The notes: generated by a model not told the origin, from the sequence alone. Shown: positions 1-12,126, counted from the first letter of the stretch. The stretch: 64,000 nt of DNA from Pegoplata infirma (GCA_963921195.1 OY992537.1:68750040-68814039), one strand, 5' to 3'. Numbers and translations are program-made.

Positions 1-400
1 TTGGCATTATAAACTGTATTTTAATTGAGATGAACAATCAAACAATAAGTAATCTGAAACTTCAAATGTCTAAAACGTGTCTCCATTAAATTTTTGTTTT
101 TTCTCCAAATTGCGTAAACCAAAAATTATGCTGCACCCAAAATTATAAAATTTGTCGTTGGGTTCATGGATATTGACAGGTATATATCGCCTACCTCTAG
201 TGCTTGTCCATTCATTCCAGTCGGAAAAAATATCACCATTGACATACTGCTGACCATCCCTTTATAAAATTGCTAACATCTTCAAACAATTTTTCCAAAT
301 GTCCCCAATGTAATGTTAAAGTGACTGCGTAGCGGAGAAATTTTGCGTATGTAGTCACAAAAGTTAATAATTAATTTTTTTTTGACGAAAAACGTAAAAT

Positions 401-1506
401 ATATATGGGGCATTCCATGTGAATCGGACACTTTGAAAAACTTTTTTTTTAGATTTTCCCAATTTGTTTACAGTTTTTAGTACCCATCGAAAACTCCTTC
501 GTGGTAAATTTTCAGTTTTTTTTGATGGCCCGTTCAAAAGATATCGAATTTTTAAAAATTGGTAGTTTGTTCCTTTACTCAAAATTCTTTTAATCATAAC
601 GTCTTCAATAATGGTCCAAATTTCAAATTTTTTTTCAAAATTTTTGTTTTTTTAAGTACTTTCTAAAAAAAAATCCCAAAAAATTCTTAAAAGCGCTCTA
701 GTATGCGATTTTTAAGTTTTAAAATTTAAATCTCATTTTTGAAAATGTTTGTACTCTTCGATTTTTTTGAAATTTTTTTTTGCGTAAAACTTCTATCAAT
801 TCTACAAATTTTTTGCCCAGGAAGATCGTGGGATAACGATTATTACTATTTTTTAAAATTTTTTTAAAAAATGTTATTGTAATTTTCCAATCTTAAAATC
901 ATTTCTACTGCTCCAATGGTGCGTCATAGAGGGGTCCTTTATAAGACCGACCCCCATTAATTTTTACGTCTTAACATTTATTTGGAACAAACTAATACCC
1001 TATCTCCAATTTCTAAGGGGGCTCCCACACAAAACGACATTTTTTTAAATTTGTTTCAACCGCTCTAACTGCCCTAATAGTGCCCTTAGAGCAACAAAAT
1101 ATATGACCGACCCACAATATTTTTTTAGTCCAAACTATTTCTCTGAACACACCTACCCTCTATCTTTAACTGTTAAGGCGACCCTTATTTATTTTTACCC
1201 TACAACATTTTTTCAAAACATTTTTTGGTTTTTTTTTTTAGAAAGTACTTAAAAAAACAAAAATTTTTAAAAAAAATTTGAAATTTGGACCATTATTGAA
1301 GACGTTATAATTAAAAGAATTTTGAGTAAAGGAACAAACTACCAATTTTTAAAAATTCGATATCTTTTGAACGAGTCATCAAAAAAATCTGAAAATTTAC
1401 CACGAAGGAGTTTTCGAAGGGTACTAAAAACTGTAAACAAATTGGGATAATCTAAAAAAAAAGTTTTTCAAAGTGTCCGATTTCACATGGAATGCCCCAT
1501 ATATAA
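401..1506. mobile_element. Non-autonomous element with ~270-bp terminal inverted repeats, copy 1
   Basis: Bases 401-670 reappear as reverse complement at about 1236-1506, with a few mismatches. The ends read ATATATGGGGCATTCCATGT inward on both sides. The 570-bp middle has no coding potential. The 77-codon frame at 364-597 lies wholly in one arm and is not a gene. A TA-rich flank prevents clear recognition of a target duplication. A diverged piece of the same arm is present at about 62,450-62,610. Confidence 0.7.
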
Positions 1507-2751
1507 ATAGTTGTTAATTTAAATTTCTTTTTTTAAGTGCCAAAAAAATCTACAAAATTAATAAAATTCGGATAACCGAACATATATGGGACGGTTTCGG
1601 GTTCGGTTTTCGGCTTCAATAACCGCGGTTTCGGTTACGGTTTTAACCGAAACAGAAACTCTTATTCATCGCAACTCAAACCCTTAGAAAGTTACCTCTG
1701 GTTTATGGGTTAAAAATTTATTGGCCTGTGTAATTTCAAAAATTAGTTGCCAGGTGAAGTTGTATTAACTTACCGGATTTTTATCCGATTTTTAGTGTAC
1801 ATTGCCTTATTATAGGGATAATTTACTGCAAATCACAATCACAAAACAAATTAAGAAAATGAATAAAAAGTCATATTTTCCCCTTGTAATTGTTTTTCAA
1901 AATTTTGAAGGTCTTGGGATATCTCAAAAATTATTCAAATGAGCTGAAATTGTTTCTGGATTAGTTTTTCCGGCAAACCCATGAAATGAGCCCCGGGGAC
2001 TGGGTTTCGTAGCAACTTTAAAAATAATATTGTAGCCAAAACAACAGAATGACCGGTTGGAACAACCTCAAAAATGAGGTTGGAATAGTATAATCTCATA
2101 CTGTAAGAAAATTAAAGTCGGTCAAGACCGACTTTATAACCTACACCAGTGTTTAGCCCAAACATTTTAATTAAATTATTTAATTATAAAAATGTTCCAA
2201 AATTTTTTTCTCGTAAATGCTTTTAAACAGTCTGCGAATTAAAAAAAAGTATTTATTCTCATCTCCTCTTATCTACGGTAAAAAAAAAACTTTAAAAGAC
2301 AAACTTTTTTTCCAAACAAAGAAAAAACTGCAAGAAAAAAGAAACGAAATCCTTGCTAATTTAATGCTTGATTGCATACGCGTGCATGTCGTGAACATAC
2401 ACCACATGTATGTGTATGTAAGTAAATATAATATGTTTGTATGTATGTATTAAAATAAAAACCACAATTGAGCATCACATTCATACATATTCAGGGAAAC
2501 TATGCATGTTTGTATGTTCTCAATATAAGGACATCTTCAATAAGGATAACAACAAAACATACATCAGAGACACATACACATACACACACACACAAAAGAA
2601 CAATCGTTTTTCTAAGAAAAAGCTAAACGAACATGAAGGAAAATAAAAGTACAAGTACCACTTGAAATTTTCTTCGAGACATTTTCAAAAGTTATTTACA
2701 ATTTGGAAACACTTATTTATAATGAGAAAAATGTAACAATAACATAACAGA
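1507..2751. other. Gene-free stretch with CGGTT array and transposon relics
   Basis: About 1570-1665 is an array of CGGTT/AACCG motifs, the same motif seen at 4587-4660. About 1835-1905 resembles the arms of the foldback element at 16,867-19,825. Bases 2113-2155 are the 3' end of a Helentron-like repeat in reverse orientation, with the GGTCGGTCTTGACCGAC hairpin. About 2390-2600 is rich in CA/TATG microsatellite. I see no host gene. The identical stretch recurs at 6368-7612. Confidence 0.6.
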
Positions 2752-3794
2752 ATTTTGGAAGAAAATTTTTTATCAGATCATCGCTACATTAAATTTTTAA
2801 TGCGGGAGCGTGGGCTGGTTCAGGCAGTCTTTAGAAATCTGAAGAGAACAAACTGGTTGAAGTATAGGTAGACTTTTTCAGGGCGTTTGGATGAAGTACC
2901 ATTATCTGAACCGCATAGTTTTGGCGGAAATTAACTGCACACTGTACACTATGTTAGCCTTTCTTATACGGCTTTTTATAACGTCTTCTGAGACTCAATT
3001 AATATGGTATTGTCTAGTCTGGGAGTGAAACTTGGGATCATTTTAATGGTTTTAATGAATTGGGAGCGTCTATAATATCTCAATTTTTTAACAGGGGCAC
3101 ACTACAGGAAGGTGTTCTTTCACCACTTCGTTAGAATCTGCTACTGAATTCGATGCTGCTTTCTCTAGAAGCACGTGGTTGTCGCATATGCAGACGATGT
3201 CGCGCGGTAAGGGGAAAGCACCTGCCAACATTAAGGGACATTCTTTAGGGTTCTCTGAAAGATCTGTCTAAATAGGCAAGAGACTGTGGTCTAGGAGTTA
3301 ATCCAAATAAAGCAGAACTATTTACAAGGAAAAATAAGATTCCTGCATTTGATCCTATTTCTCTGACCAGCACTGAAATCGGGTAGTGGAGCCTCCCTAA
3401 TTTTTTACAAAGATGGATTGAGGCTGCAACAACAAGTGGGCTTTGGAGTCTGTTCGGAGGAGTTTGAATTAAGCATGGCTCGAAGATTGCCAGATCATTA
3501 CTTGGTAGAGATTCTGGCAATAAAGAAAGTGGCTGACTGGTTGAGTTGCAATGTTTTATCTACAACCGTTTCTCAAAAGAAGATATGCACTGAACTGCCG
3601 CACGTCTTTAAATGAGATGGACAAGCAGTTTGACATACGACTAATATGGGTTCCAGGGCACAGAGACATTCCAGGGAATCGCAAAGCCGATGAGCTTGCA
3701 AGATTGGAAACTACCTCACAGTTTACAACTGAATTTAAATATGTTTGCATACCTCTAGAAACTTGCAAGCAGAATCTACGGATTAGATCCACGA
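2752..3794 (+). pseudogene. Decayed non-LTR retrotransposon, internal part (copy 1)
   Basis: This aligns in patches with the open non-LTR element at 26,248-29,798: the end of its endonuclease near 2770, reverse transcriptase pieces at 2980-3370 (a YADD-like GCAGACGATGTC near 3195), and RNase H pieces at 3390-3790. Stops, frameshifts and large internal deletions break it. A short frame around 3,640-3,720 still reads VPGHRDIPGNRKADELARL, the conserved end of the RNase H domain. Transposon A starts at 3795 and interrupts it. Because the whole block is duplicated, the same relic lies at 7613-8655. Confidence 0.85.
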
Positions 3795-4039
3795 CCCAGT
3801 AAAAACTTCTATTACCAAGTAATGAGGTTTTCGCCTTTAAATAGATGGTGGTAGCTAGTTACTATGTTGGTGAAACACTCATTATTTTAACATGGCGATG
3901 TCATTGGAGTAATGACCGCATACCCACTCACTTACGAGAATGCTACTGAAAAACTACATACATTAGTACCACAAATAATAAGCTACTAGTAGCCTAAAAA
4001 TAACTCGTTACCCACTACTTACAAAAATGCTACCAAATA
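3795..4039. mobile_element. 5' stub of inverted-repeat transposon A, cut by the duplication joint
   Basis: It starts with CCCAGTAAAAACTT and matches the first 245 bases of the full element at 8656-9985. At 4039 it joins unrelated sequence, because the tandem duplication breakpoint falls here. Confidence 0.9.
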
Positions 4040-4270
4040 TGCATAGTGGATGTCGTGAACTTTAAAAAGAAACCACGTTTCCGAAATGCAAATTATGTCC
4101 ATACCTGACCCCTCAAAGATAAATCGAAATTCATCCATTTTGTTGTTTAGACTCTGGGCATTTATATGGCAGATGTTTAAACCAGAACTTCTTTTACAAA
4201 GATTTCTGATCATAGTGTAAAGGTTTTCTCTAGAACTAACTCTCCTATTATCAACAGATTGTAAGACCAT
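4040..4270 (-). pseudogene. Fragment of a second non-LTR element, endonuclease N-terminus
   Basis: The reverse strand reads through NICHINAQSLNNKMDEF and DIICISETWF. These are the opening motifs (N..S...K and the catalytic E of ISETW) of the APE-type endonuclease in jockey/CR1-like retrotransposons. About 75 codons are open and the rest of the element is missing. It differs from the non-LTR family that dominates the window. It starts exactly at the tandem-duplication joint. Confidence 0.65.
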
Positions 4271-4861
4271 AGTTTAAAACAAATTTTCTATTAGCAATGC
4301 AAGCACAATTAAGTTTAGTAGATTTATCACATATGATTTTTATAAAAATATTAATATATATAACAATGGCATTATAAGAAAAAATAAGGGTAAAAACATA
4401 AAAAGGAGTTAGAAAAACAAAAAATTTTATTTGAATTAAAAAATATTTTTTAAAAATATGTATGTTGGAATACTTTAGATTGGATCATGAAAATTAATAT
4501 CTTGGTTAGCCGGCATTCTTGCATCATCGGTGTTTGGTAAACGAAACATCTGATCTAATATTTTACAATCTGATCTAATATTTTACAATCATTTCGGTTA
4601 TTAAAAATTGAATAACCGATCGGTTTCGGTTAATTTTGGTTATCAGTAAAAATTTGATTCCGATGGAAAAACTTTATTTTTAAATAGTTTTTTATTAGAG
4701 TGGAATTCAGTTTAAATTCTTATTTGGGTTTAGGTTCCGCTTATGTCTTTTTAAAAGCTAAATTCAATTCATCTTTCAAAGATTTAGTGGTTCCTTCATC
4801 AACTGGATATAAAAACTTAATTTATCTCGTTAGAAAAGTAAGAATTTTAAATTAATTAATT
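4271..4861. other. AT-rich stretch, CGGTT array, no gene
   Basis: It holds a direct repeat of 'tctgatctaatattttacaa' near 4548-4590 and an array of CGGTT/AACCG motifs at 4587-4660 like that at 1570-1665. Nothing else is recognisable. Confidence 0.5.
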
Positions 4862-5261
4862 TTGGCATTATAAACTGTATTTTAATTGAGATGAACAATC
4901 AAACAATAAGTAATCTGAAACTTCAAATGTCTAAAACGTGTCTCCATTAAATTTTTGTTTTTTCTCCAAATTGCGTAAACCAAAAATTATGCTGCACCCA
5001 AAATTATAAAATTTGTCGTTGGGTTCATGGATATTGACAGGTATATATCGCCTACCTCTAGTGCTTGTCCATTCATTCCAGTCGGAAAAAATATCACCAT
5101 TGACATACTGCTGACCATCCCTTTATAAAATTGCTAACATCTTCAAACAATTTTTCCAAATGTCCCCAATGTAATGTTAAAGTGACTGCGTAGCGGAGAA
5201 ATTTTGCGTATGTAGTCACAAAAGTTAATAATTAATTTTTTTTTGACGAAAAACGTAAAAT

Positions 5262-6367
5262 ATATATGGGGCATTCCATGTGAATCGGACACTTTGAAAA
5301 ACTTTTTTTTTAGATTTTCCCAATTTGTTTACAGTTTTTAGTACCCATCGAAAACTCCTTCGTGGTAAATTTTCAGTTTTTTTTGATGGCCCGTTCAAAA
5401 GATATCGAATTTTTAAAAATTGGTAGTTTGTTCCTTTACTCAAAATTCTTTTAATCATAACGTCTTCAATAATGGTCCAAATTTCAAATTTTTTTTCAAA
5501 ATTTTTGTTTTTTTAAGTACTTTCTAAAAAAAAATCCCAAAAAATTCTTAAAAGCGCTCTAGTATGCGATTTTTAAGTTTTAAAATTTAAATCTCATTTT
5601 TGAAAATGTTTGTACTCTTCGATTTTTTTGAAATTTTTTTTTGCGTAAAACTTCTATCAATTCTACAAATTTTTTGCCCAGGAAGATCGTGGGATAACGA
5701 TTATTACTATTTTTTAAAATTTTTTTAAAAAATGTTATTGTAATTTTCCAATCTTAAAATCATTTCTACTGCTCCAATGGTGCGTCATAGAGGGGTCCTT
5801 TATAAGACCGACCCCCATTAATTTTTACGTCTTAACATTTATTTGGAACAAACTAATACCCTATCTCCAATTTCTAAGGGGGCTCCCACACAAAACGACA
5901 TTTTTTTAAATTTGTTTCAACCGCTCTAACTGCCCTAATAGTGCCCTTAGAGCAACAAAATATATGACCGACCCACAATATTTTTTTAGTCCAAACTATT
6001 TCTCTGAACACACCTACCCTCTATCTTTAACTGTTAAGGCGACCCTTATTTATTTTTACCCTACAACATTTTTTCAAAACATTTTTTGGTTTTTTTTTTT
6101 AGAAAGTACTTAAAAAAACAAAAATTTTTAAAAAAAATTTGAAATTTGGACCATTATTGAAGACGTTATAATTAAAAGAATTTTGAGTAAAGGAACAAAC
6201 TACCAATTTTTAAAAATTCGATATCTTTTGAACGAGTCATCAAAAAAATCTGAAAATTTACCACGAAGGAGTTTTCGAAGGGTACTAAAAACTGTAAACA
6301 AATTGGGATAATCTAAAAAAAAAGTTTTTCAAAGTGTCCGATTTCACATGGAATGCCCCATATATAA
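5262..6367. mobile_element. Long-terminal-inverted-repeat element, copy 2
   Basis: Identical to the element at 401-1506, as part of the tandem duplication. Arms are about 270 bp and face inward. Confidence 0.7.
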
Positions 6368-7612
6368 ATAGTTGTTAATTTAAATTTCTTTTTTTAAGTG
6401 CCAAAAAAATCTACAAAATTAATAAAATTCGGATAACCGAACATATATGGGACGGTTTCGGGTTCGGTTTTCGGCTTCAATAACCGCGGTTTCGGTTACG
6501 GTTTTAACCGAAACAGAAACTCTTATTCATCGCAACTCAAACCCTTAGAAAGTTACCTCTGGTTTATGGGTTAAAAATTTATTGGCCTGTGTAATTTCAA
6601 AAATTAGTTGCCAGGTGAAGTTGTATTAACTTACCGGATTTTTATCCGATTTTTAGTGTACATTGCCTTATTATAGGGATAATTTACTGCAAATCACAAT
6701 CACAAAACAAATTAAGAAAATGAATAAAAAGTCATATTTTCCCCTTGTAATTGTTTTTCAAAATTTTGAAGGTCTTGGGATATCTCAAAAATTATTCAAA
6801 TGAGCTGAAATTGTTTCTGGATTAGTTTTTCCGGCAAACCCATGAAATGAGCCCCGGGGACTGGGTTTCGTAGCAACTTTAAAAATAATATTGTAGCCAA
6901 AACAACAGAATGACCGGTTGGAACAACCTCAAAAATGAGGTTGGAATAGTATAATCTCATACTGTAAGAAAATTAAAGTCGGTCAAGACCGACTTTATAA
7001 CCTACACCAGTGTTTAGCCCAAACATTTTAATTAAATTATTTAATTATAAAAATGTTCCAAAATTTTTTTCTCGTAAATGCTTTTAAACAGTCTGCGAAT
7101 TAAAAAAAAGTATTTATTCTCATCTCCTCTTATCTACGGTAAAAAAAAAACTTTAAAAGACAAACTTTTTTTCCAAACAAAGAAAAAACTGCAAGAAAAA
7201 AGAAACGAAATCCTTGCTAATTTAATGCTTGATTGCATACGCGTGCATGTCGTGAACATACACCACATGTATGTGTATGTAAGTAAATATAATATGTTTG
7301 TATGTATGTATTAAAATAAAAACCACAATTGAGCATCACATTCATACATATTCAGGGAAACTATGCATGTTTGTATGTTCTCAATATAAGGACATCTTCA
7401 ATAAGGATAACAACAAAACATACATCAGAGACACATACACATACACACACACACAAAAGAACAATCGTTTTTCTAAGAAAAAGCTAAACGAACATGAAGG
7501 AAAATAAAAGTACAAGTACCACTTGAAATTTTCTTCGAGACATTTTCAAAAGTTATTTACAATTTGGAAACACTTATTTATAATGAGAAAAATGTAACAA
7601 TAACATAACAGA
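6368..7612. other. Copy of the gene-free stretch 1507-2751
   Basis: Identical to 1507-2751 by the duplication. It holds the CGGTT array, the Helentron tail at 6974-7016 and a CA-rich microsatellite. No gene. Confidence 0.6.
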
Positions 7613-8655
7613 ATTTTGGAAGAAAATTTTTTATCAGATCATCGCTACATTAAATTTTTAATGCGGGAGCGTGGGCTGGTTCAGGCAGTCTTTAGAAATC
7701 TGAAGAGAACAAACTGGTTGAAGTATAGGTAGACTTTTTCAGGGCGTTTGGATGAAGTACCATTATCTGAACCGCATAGTTTTGGCGGAAATTAACTGCA
7801 CACTGTACACTATGTTAGCCTTTCTTATACGGCTTTTTATAACGTCTTCTGAGACTCAATTAATATGGTATTGTCTAGTCTGGGAGTGAAACTTGGGATC
7901 ATTTTAATGGTTTTAATGAATTGGGAGCGTCTATAATATCTCAATTTTTTAACAGGGGCACACTACAGGAAGGTGTTCTTTCACCACTTCGTTAGAATCT
8001 GCTACTGAATTCGATGCTGCTTTCTCTAGAAGCACGTGGTTGTCGCATATGCAGACGATGTCGCGCGGTAAGGGGAAAGCACCTGCCAACATTAAGGGAC
8101 ATTCTTTAGGGTTCTCTGAAAGATCTGTCTAAATAGGCAAGAGACTGTGGTCTAGGAGTTAATCCAAATAAAGCAGAACTATTTACAAGGAAAAATAAGA
8201 TTCCTGCATTTGATCCTATTTCTCTGACCAGCACTGAAATCGGGTAGTGGAGCCTCCCTAATTTTTTACAAAGATGGATTGAGGCTGCAACAACAAGTGG
8301 GCTTTGGAGTCTGTTCGGAGGAGTTTGAATTAAGCATGGCTCGAAGATTGCCAGATCATTACTTGGTAGAGATTCTGGCAATAAAGAAAGTGGCTGACTG
8401 GTTGAGTTGCAATGTTTTATCTACAACCGTTTCTCAAAAGAAGATATGCACTGAACTGCCGCACGTCTTTAAATGAGATGGACAAGCAGTTTGACATACG
8501 ACTAATATGGGTTCCAGGGCACAGAGACATTCCAGGGAATCGCAAAGCCGATGAGCTTGCAAGATTGGAAACTACCTCACAGTTTACAACTGAATTTAAA
8601 TATGTTTGCATACCTCTAGAAACTTGCAAGCAGAATCTACGGATTAGATCCACGA
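7613..8655 (+). pseudogene. Decayed non-LTR retrotransposon, internal part (copy 2)
   Basis: Identical to 2752-3794. Here the element can be followed on through two transposon insertions: it resumes at 9986-10,121 and again at 11,487-11,808, in the right order against the open copy at 26,248-29,798. This was therefore one old insertion split into three pieces. Confidence 0.85.
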
Positions 8656-9985
8656 CCCAGTAAAAACTTCTATTACCAAGTAATGAGGTTTTCGCCTTTA
8701 AATAGATGGTGGTAGCTAGTTACTATGTTGGTGAAACACTCATTATTTTAACATGGCGATGTCATTGGAGTAATGACCGCATACCCACTCACTTACGAGA
8801 ATGCTACTGAAAAACTACATACATTAGTACCACAAATAATAAGCTACTAGTAGCCTAAAAATAACTCGTTACCCACTACTTACAAAAATGCTACCAAATA
8901 ACAGCATACATTAGTCCCAAAAATAAGTAGCTACCAGTTGCTCAAAAATAACTTGTTTCCCACTCCTTACAAAAATGCTACCAAATAACAGCTTTTGATT
9001 CTTTTAATAAATTTTTAACTTGGGGCAACTTCCGCCAATATGAAATTGAACAAGTTCATGTTGAACGCGTTTATTTCAAGAGCAACCAAGCGGGCAAATG
9101 CGGAAATGGAAATGATCCAATGTGTCAACGGAACCAATGTTTACGTTGATATCCTTCCCTCCAAATGTTTGATTGTAAAATTCAAATATTACAGGACCGA
9201 AAATATATCTTGGAACCTCGTAGAAAGGGACATTTGGCTACTTAGGACATTACCAATAACAAATATTCAGAAGCTTCTGCTGCTCAGCCAATGGAAACCG
9301 CATTAAACACCATCTTAAGTCTATATAAGAGTTAGTTAGGGTTTAAGGGAAATACTGTATGTGATGTTTTTTTACCTTTTTACCGGCTTTAACATAATTT
9401 AAACAACAAGGCAAAAAAAGTTAAATTAAAATTTGGAGAACACCACAAAATTTCTCGAAAAAACAATAGCAATTTAGAAAAAGCCAATTAAAATCCAGAA
9501 AACTTCAATAGAAGTTATGTAAAGACTAATTAAGGCTCATAAATCACGATCAAGTGTCAGCTAGATCCAGTTTTCTGAATATCAATTTGGTTTTCTAAAC
9601 TTTTTTTTGCCTTGTCCGAATTTTAATCAGAATTCCTGAATTTGAATTTCTGTTAACAGAGTTTTATTAGAAAAAGTAGATAAATGTTAATCTTTTTTAA
9701 GCTGAATGTGCAAGTTCTTTCTAAATTTTCTTTAGCATTTTTTTAATTTCATTAAAAAAAAAAAATATTTAGACAACTTATCAGATGTTTTAAATCGTAT
9801 TTACCAGTAACCTGTTCTGTATCAGGTTATCGGTAACTCATTATTTATTAACAAGATGTAACCGGTTTTGTATTAGGCTATCGGTAACTTATTATTTGTT
9901 AACAAGAAGTAATCGAGCAGGTAACGAGCCCTCATTACATAGAATGCAGGCGGTAATGGGGACTTATTACCAAGTTTTTACTGGG
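8656..9985. mobile_element. Inverted-repeat DNA transposon A (1,330 bp, 2-bp target duplication GA)
   Basis: The ends are CCCAGTAAAAACTT and AAGTTTTTACTGGG, a perfect 14-bp inverted repeat. It splits the retrotransposon relic so that flanks ...ccacGA and GAcggtga rejoin to match the uninterrupted sequence 'tgcgacgga' at about 29,304. This leaves a 2-bp target duplication. The 5' part has ~87-bp repeats around 'ctaccaaataacagcatacatt'. The 3' part has ~51-bp repeats around 'atcggtaactcattatttgt'. An 88-codon frame at 9040-9306 is not kept in copy B, so I regard it as remnant or chance. Superfamily unknown. Confidence 0.85.
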
Positions 9986-10121
9986 GACGGTGACTTATCA
10001 GAGATGGACAAATGGTTGAACGTGTGAGACAACATGTCAGATTTGGCGTTCTCTTAATCAGAAGTGCACAAGTAAGCTGATGTCGATTCCGAGAGGAGAG
10101 ATTTTAACGGTGGTTGCTATA
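9986..10121 (+). pseudogene. Non-LTR relic, segment between transposons A and B
   Basis: It aligns with about 29,303-29,442 of the open element, downstream of RNase H. It starts right after the end of A and stops right before the first base of B. Confidence 0.85.
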
Positions 10122-11486
10122 CCCAGTAAAAACTTCTATTACCAAATAATGAGGATTTCGCCTTAAAATAGATGGTGGTAGCTAGTTACTAGGTTGGTGA
10201 AACACTCGTTATTTTAACATGGCGATGTCATTGGAGTAATGACCGCATACCCACTCGCTTACGAAAAAGCTAATTTAAAACTACATACATTAGTACCACA
10301 AATAATGAGCTACTAGTAGCCCAAAAATAACTAGTTACCCACTCCTTACAAAAATGCTACCAAATAACAGCATACATTAGTCCTAAAAATAAGTAGCTAC
10401 CAGTAGTCCAAAATAACTCGTTACCCACTCCTTACAAAAATGCTACCAAATAACAGCATACATTAGTACCAAAAATTGGCCGTCTTCCATCAGAAAGGAA
10501 TTGCGTCAAAAGTAAAATGTTCGCTTCATGTCTATTCGTCGGATGATAAAGTTTATGTTAAACGCGTTTATTTCAAGAGCAACCAAGCGGTAAAATTTCT
10601 ATAATCTAAATGTAAGAAAAGCCAACGGAACCAATGTTTACGTTGATATCCATCCCTCCAAATGTTTGATTGTAAAATTCAAATAATAAAAGGACCGAAA
10701 ATAACAAATTTACAGAAGCGACTGGGGCTCAGCCCATGGAAATCGCATTAAACACCATCTTAAGTTTTAGTCTATACAAGAGTGAGTAAGTTTTTAAGGG
10801 AAATACTGTCTCTGATGGTTTTTTACCTTTTAACCGGTTTTAACATACTTTAAACAACAAGGCAAACAAATAAGTTAAATTAAAATTTGGAAAACTCCCC
10901 AAAATTTCTAGAAAAACAATTACAATTTAGAAAAAGCCAATTAAAATTCAGAAAACTTCAATAGAAGTTATGTAAAGACTAATTAAGGCTCATAAATCAC
11001 TATCAAGTGTCAGCTAGATACAGTTTTCTGAATATCAATTTGGTTTTCTAAACTTTAATTTGCCTGTTCCAAATTTTAATCAGAATTCCAGAATTTAAAT
11101 TTCTGGTAACGGAGTTTTATTAGAAAAAGTAGAAAAATGTTAATCTTTTTTAAGCTAAATGTGCAAGTTCTTTCTAAATTTTCTTTAGCATTTTTTAATT
11201 TTAATAAAAAAAATTTATTTGGACAACTTATCAAATATTTTAAATCGTATTTACCAGTAACCGGTTCTGTATGAGGCTATCGGTAACTTATTATTTGTTA
11301 ACAAGAAGTAACCGGTCCTGTATTAGGTTATCGGTAACTCATTATTTGTTTATAAAAAGTAAACGGTTCTATATGAGGTTATCGGTAACTCATTATTTGT
11401 TAGCAAGAAGTTTTCGAGCAGGTAACGAGTCCTCATTACATAGAATGCAGGCGGTAATGGGGACTTATTACCAAGTTTTTACTGGG
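10122..11486. mobile_element. Inverted-repeat DNA transposon B (1,365 bp, 2-bp target duplication TA)
   Basis: Same family as A over its whole length, with small indels. It has the same CCCAGTAAAAACTT ends. Flanks ...gctaTA and TAattaccgg rejoin to match 'tataattaccgg' at about 29,442 in the uninterrupted element, so the target duplication is TA. Two ~87-bp repeats near the 5' end (10,290-10,470) and three 51-bp repeats near the 3' end (11,270-11,422) mark it. No transposase is visible. A and B went into the same old retrotransposon only 136 bp apart. Confidence 0.85.
11270..11422. repeat. Three 51-bp tandem subterminal repeats in transposon B
   Basis: Units start at 11,270, 11,321 and 11,372. 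Each carries ATCGGTAACT, ATTATTTGTT and a degenerate GTAACCGGTT. Transposon A has about two of these. The 72-codon frame over the array (repeated RLSVTHYL) is only a by-product of the 51-bp period, which is a multiple of three. Confidence 0.85.
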
Positions 11487-11808
11487 TAATTACCGGACAC
11501 AGTCTTACAGGGAAACACGCAGAGCACTTAAATGTGTCGTCAAATGACTTTTTCCGGAGTTTCATTGATAAATAAGGAGGAGTTGGAAACTATCGAACAC
11601 TTCATCTGCCATTGCCAGGCACTTTCTGCTCAGAGACTTGCTCCACTGGGATCTAGGGAGCTGCATGATCTTTTTGATTTGCCGAATGTCAAAATTCAAT
11701 GCCTTTGGAGTTTTATAAAAAGCTCAAATTGGTTTAACGGCAAGGACTATTAGGGGAACCTGTTACGTGGTATCACAACGGACATCAGAGTCTACAGCCA
11801 AACCTAAG
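11487..11808 (+). pseudogene. Non-LTR relic, 3' end
   Basis: It resumes at 'taattaccggacac' and still reads EELETIEHFICHC, matching the cysteine/histidine motif at the C-terminus of the open element. Both the stop region and the 3' leader 'gtggtatcacaa.ggac' are recognisable. It ends near 'cctaagatt'. Confidence 0.8.
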
Positions 11809-12126
11809 ATTAAAACAATTTAAAAAAAATTAAGCTTGACTTGGTCGAATCCATGAATGCCCTCCACAATGCCCAACAAATTCGTAATACAAATTCATTC
11901 AAACATTAAAACACTAAATACAAATTTTGACTAACAAATTTAATTTTGATTAAAAAAAAATTTTTTTTTGTTAAAAACATTTTTTTTAATGCATTTTTTT
12001 TTTAATTTAAAACATTATTTGTGTGACTCTTTTTAAGATATTTGAATAATTTCAGAAAGTTCCGAACAAATTTTCAGAAAATATCAATAAAATTTCTATG
12101 GGAATAATTGTCTCCCTAATGTCAAT
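11809..12126. other. AT-rich, nothing recognised
   Basis: Long A and T runs, with no open frame, repeat match or RNA gene that I can support. Confidence 0.5.

Larger units (their letters stand above)
1..4039. repeat. Left copy of an exact 4,861-bp tandem duplication (cut by window edge)
   Basis: Every base I compared from 1 to 4039 recurs 4,861 bases further on (4862-8900), with no indel and no substitution found by eye. The match stops at 4039/4040, inside an inverted-repeat transposon. If the duplication is a simple tandem one, its unit is 4040-8900 and the 822 bases left of the window should equal 4040-4861. The copy holds a long-inverted-repeat element, a CGGTT-rich array, a Helentron tail and a dead retrotransposon, but no host gene. 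Confidence 0.9.
4040..8900. repeat. Complete right unit of the 4,861-bp tandem duplication
   Basis: This is the full unit. It runs from an endonuclease relic at 4040 through the copy of 1-4039 and ends inside transposon A at 8900. Beyond 8900 transposon A continues normally to 9985, so the right end is the ancestral arrangement and 4039/4040 is the novel joint. Complete identity means either a very recent event or an assembly error. Confidence 0.85.

Noticed and set aside
364..597. 77-codon minus-strand frame, present twice
   Set aside because: Lies in one arm of a long-inverted-repeat element. The duplication explains the second copy and there is no protein-like conservation against the other arm.
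9040..9306. 88-codon frame in transposon A as a possible transposase or host gene
   Set aside because: Transposon B has frameshifts and a deletion at the same place, and no catalytic motif is seen.
11271..11489. 72-codon frame with repeated RLSVTHYL
   Set aside because: Product of a 51-bp tandem repeat whose period is divisible by three.
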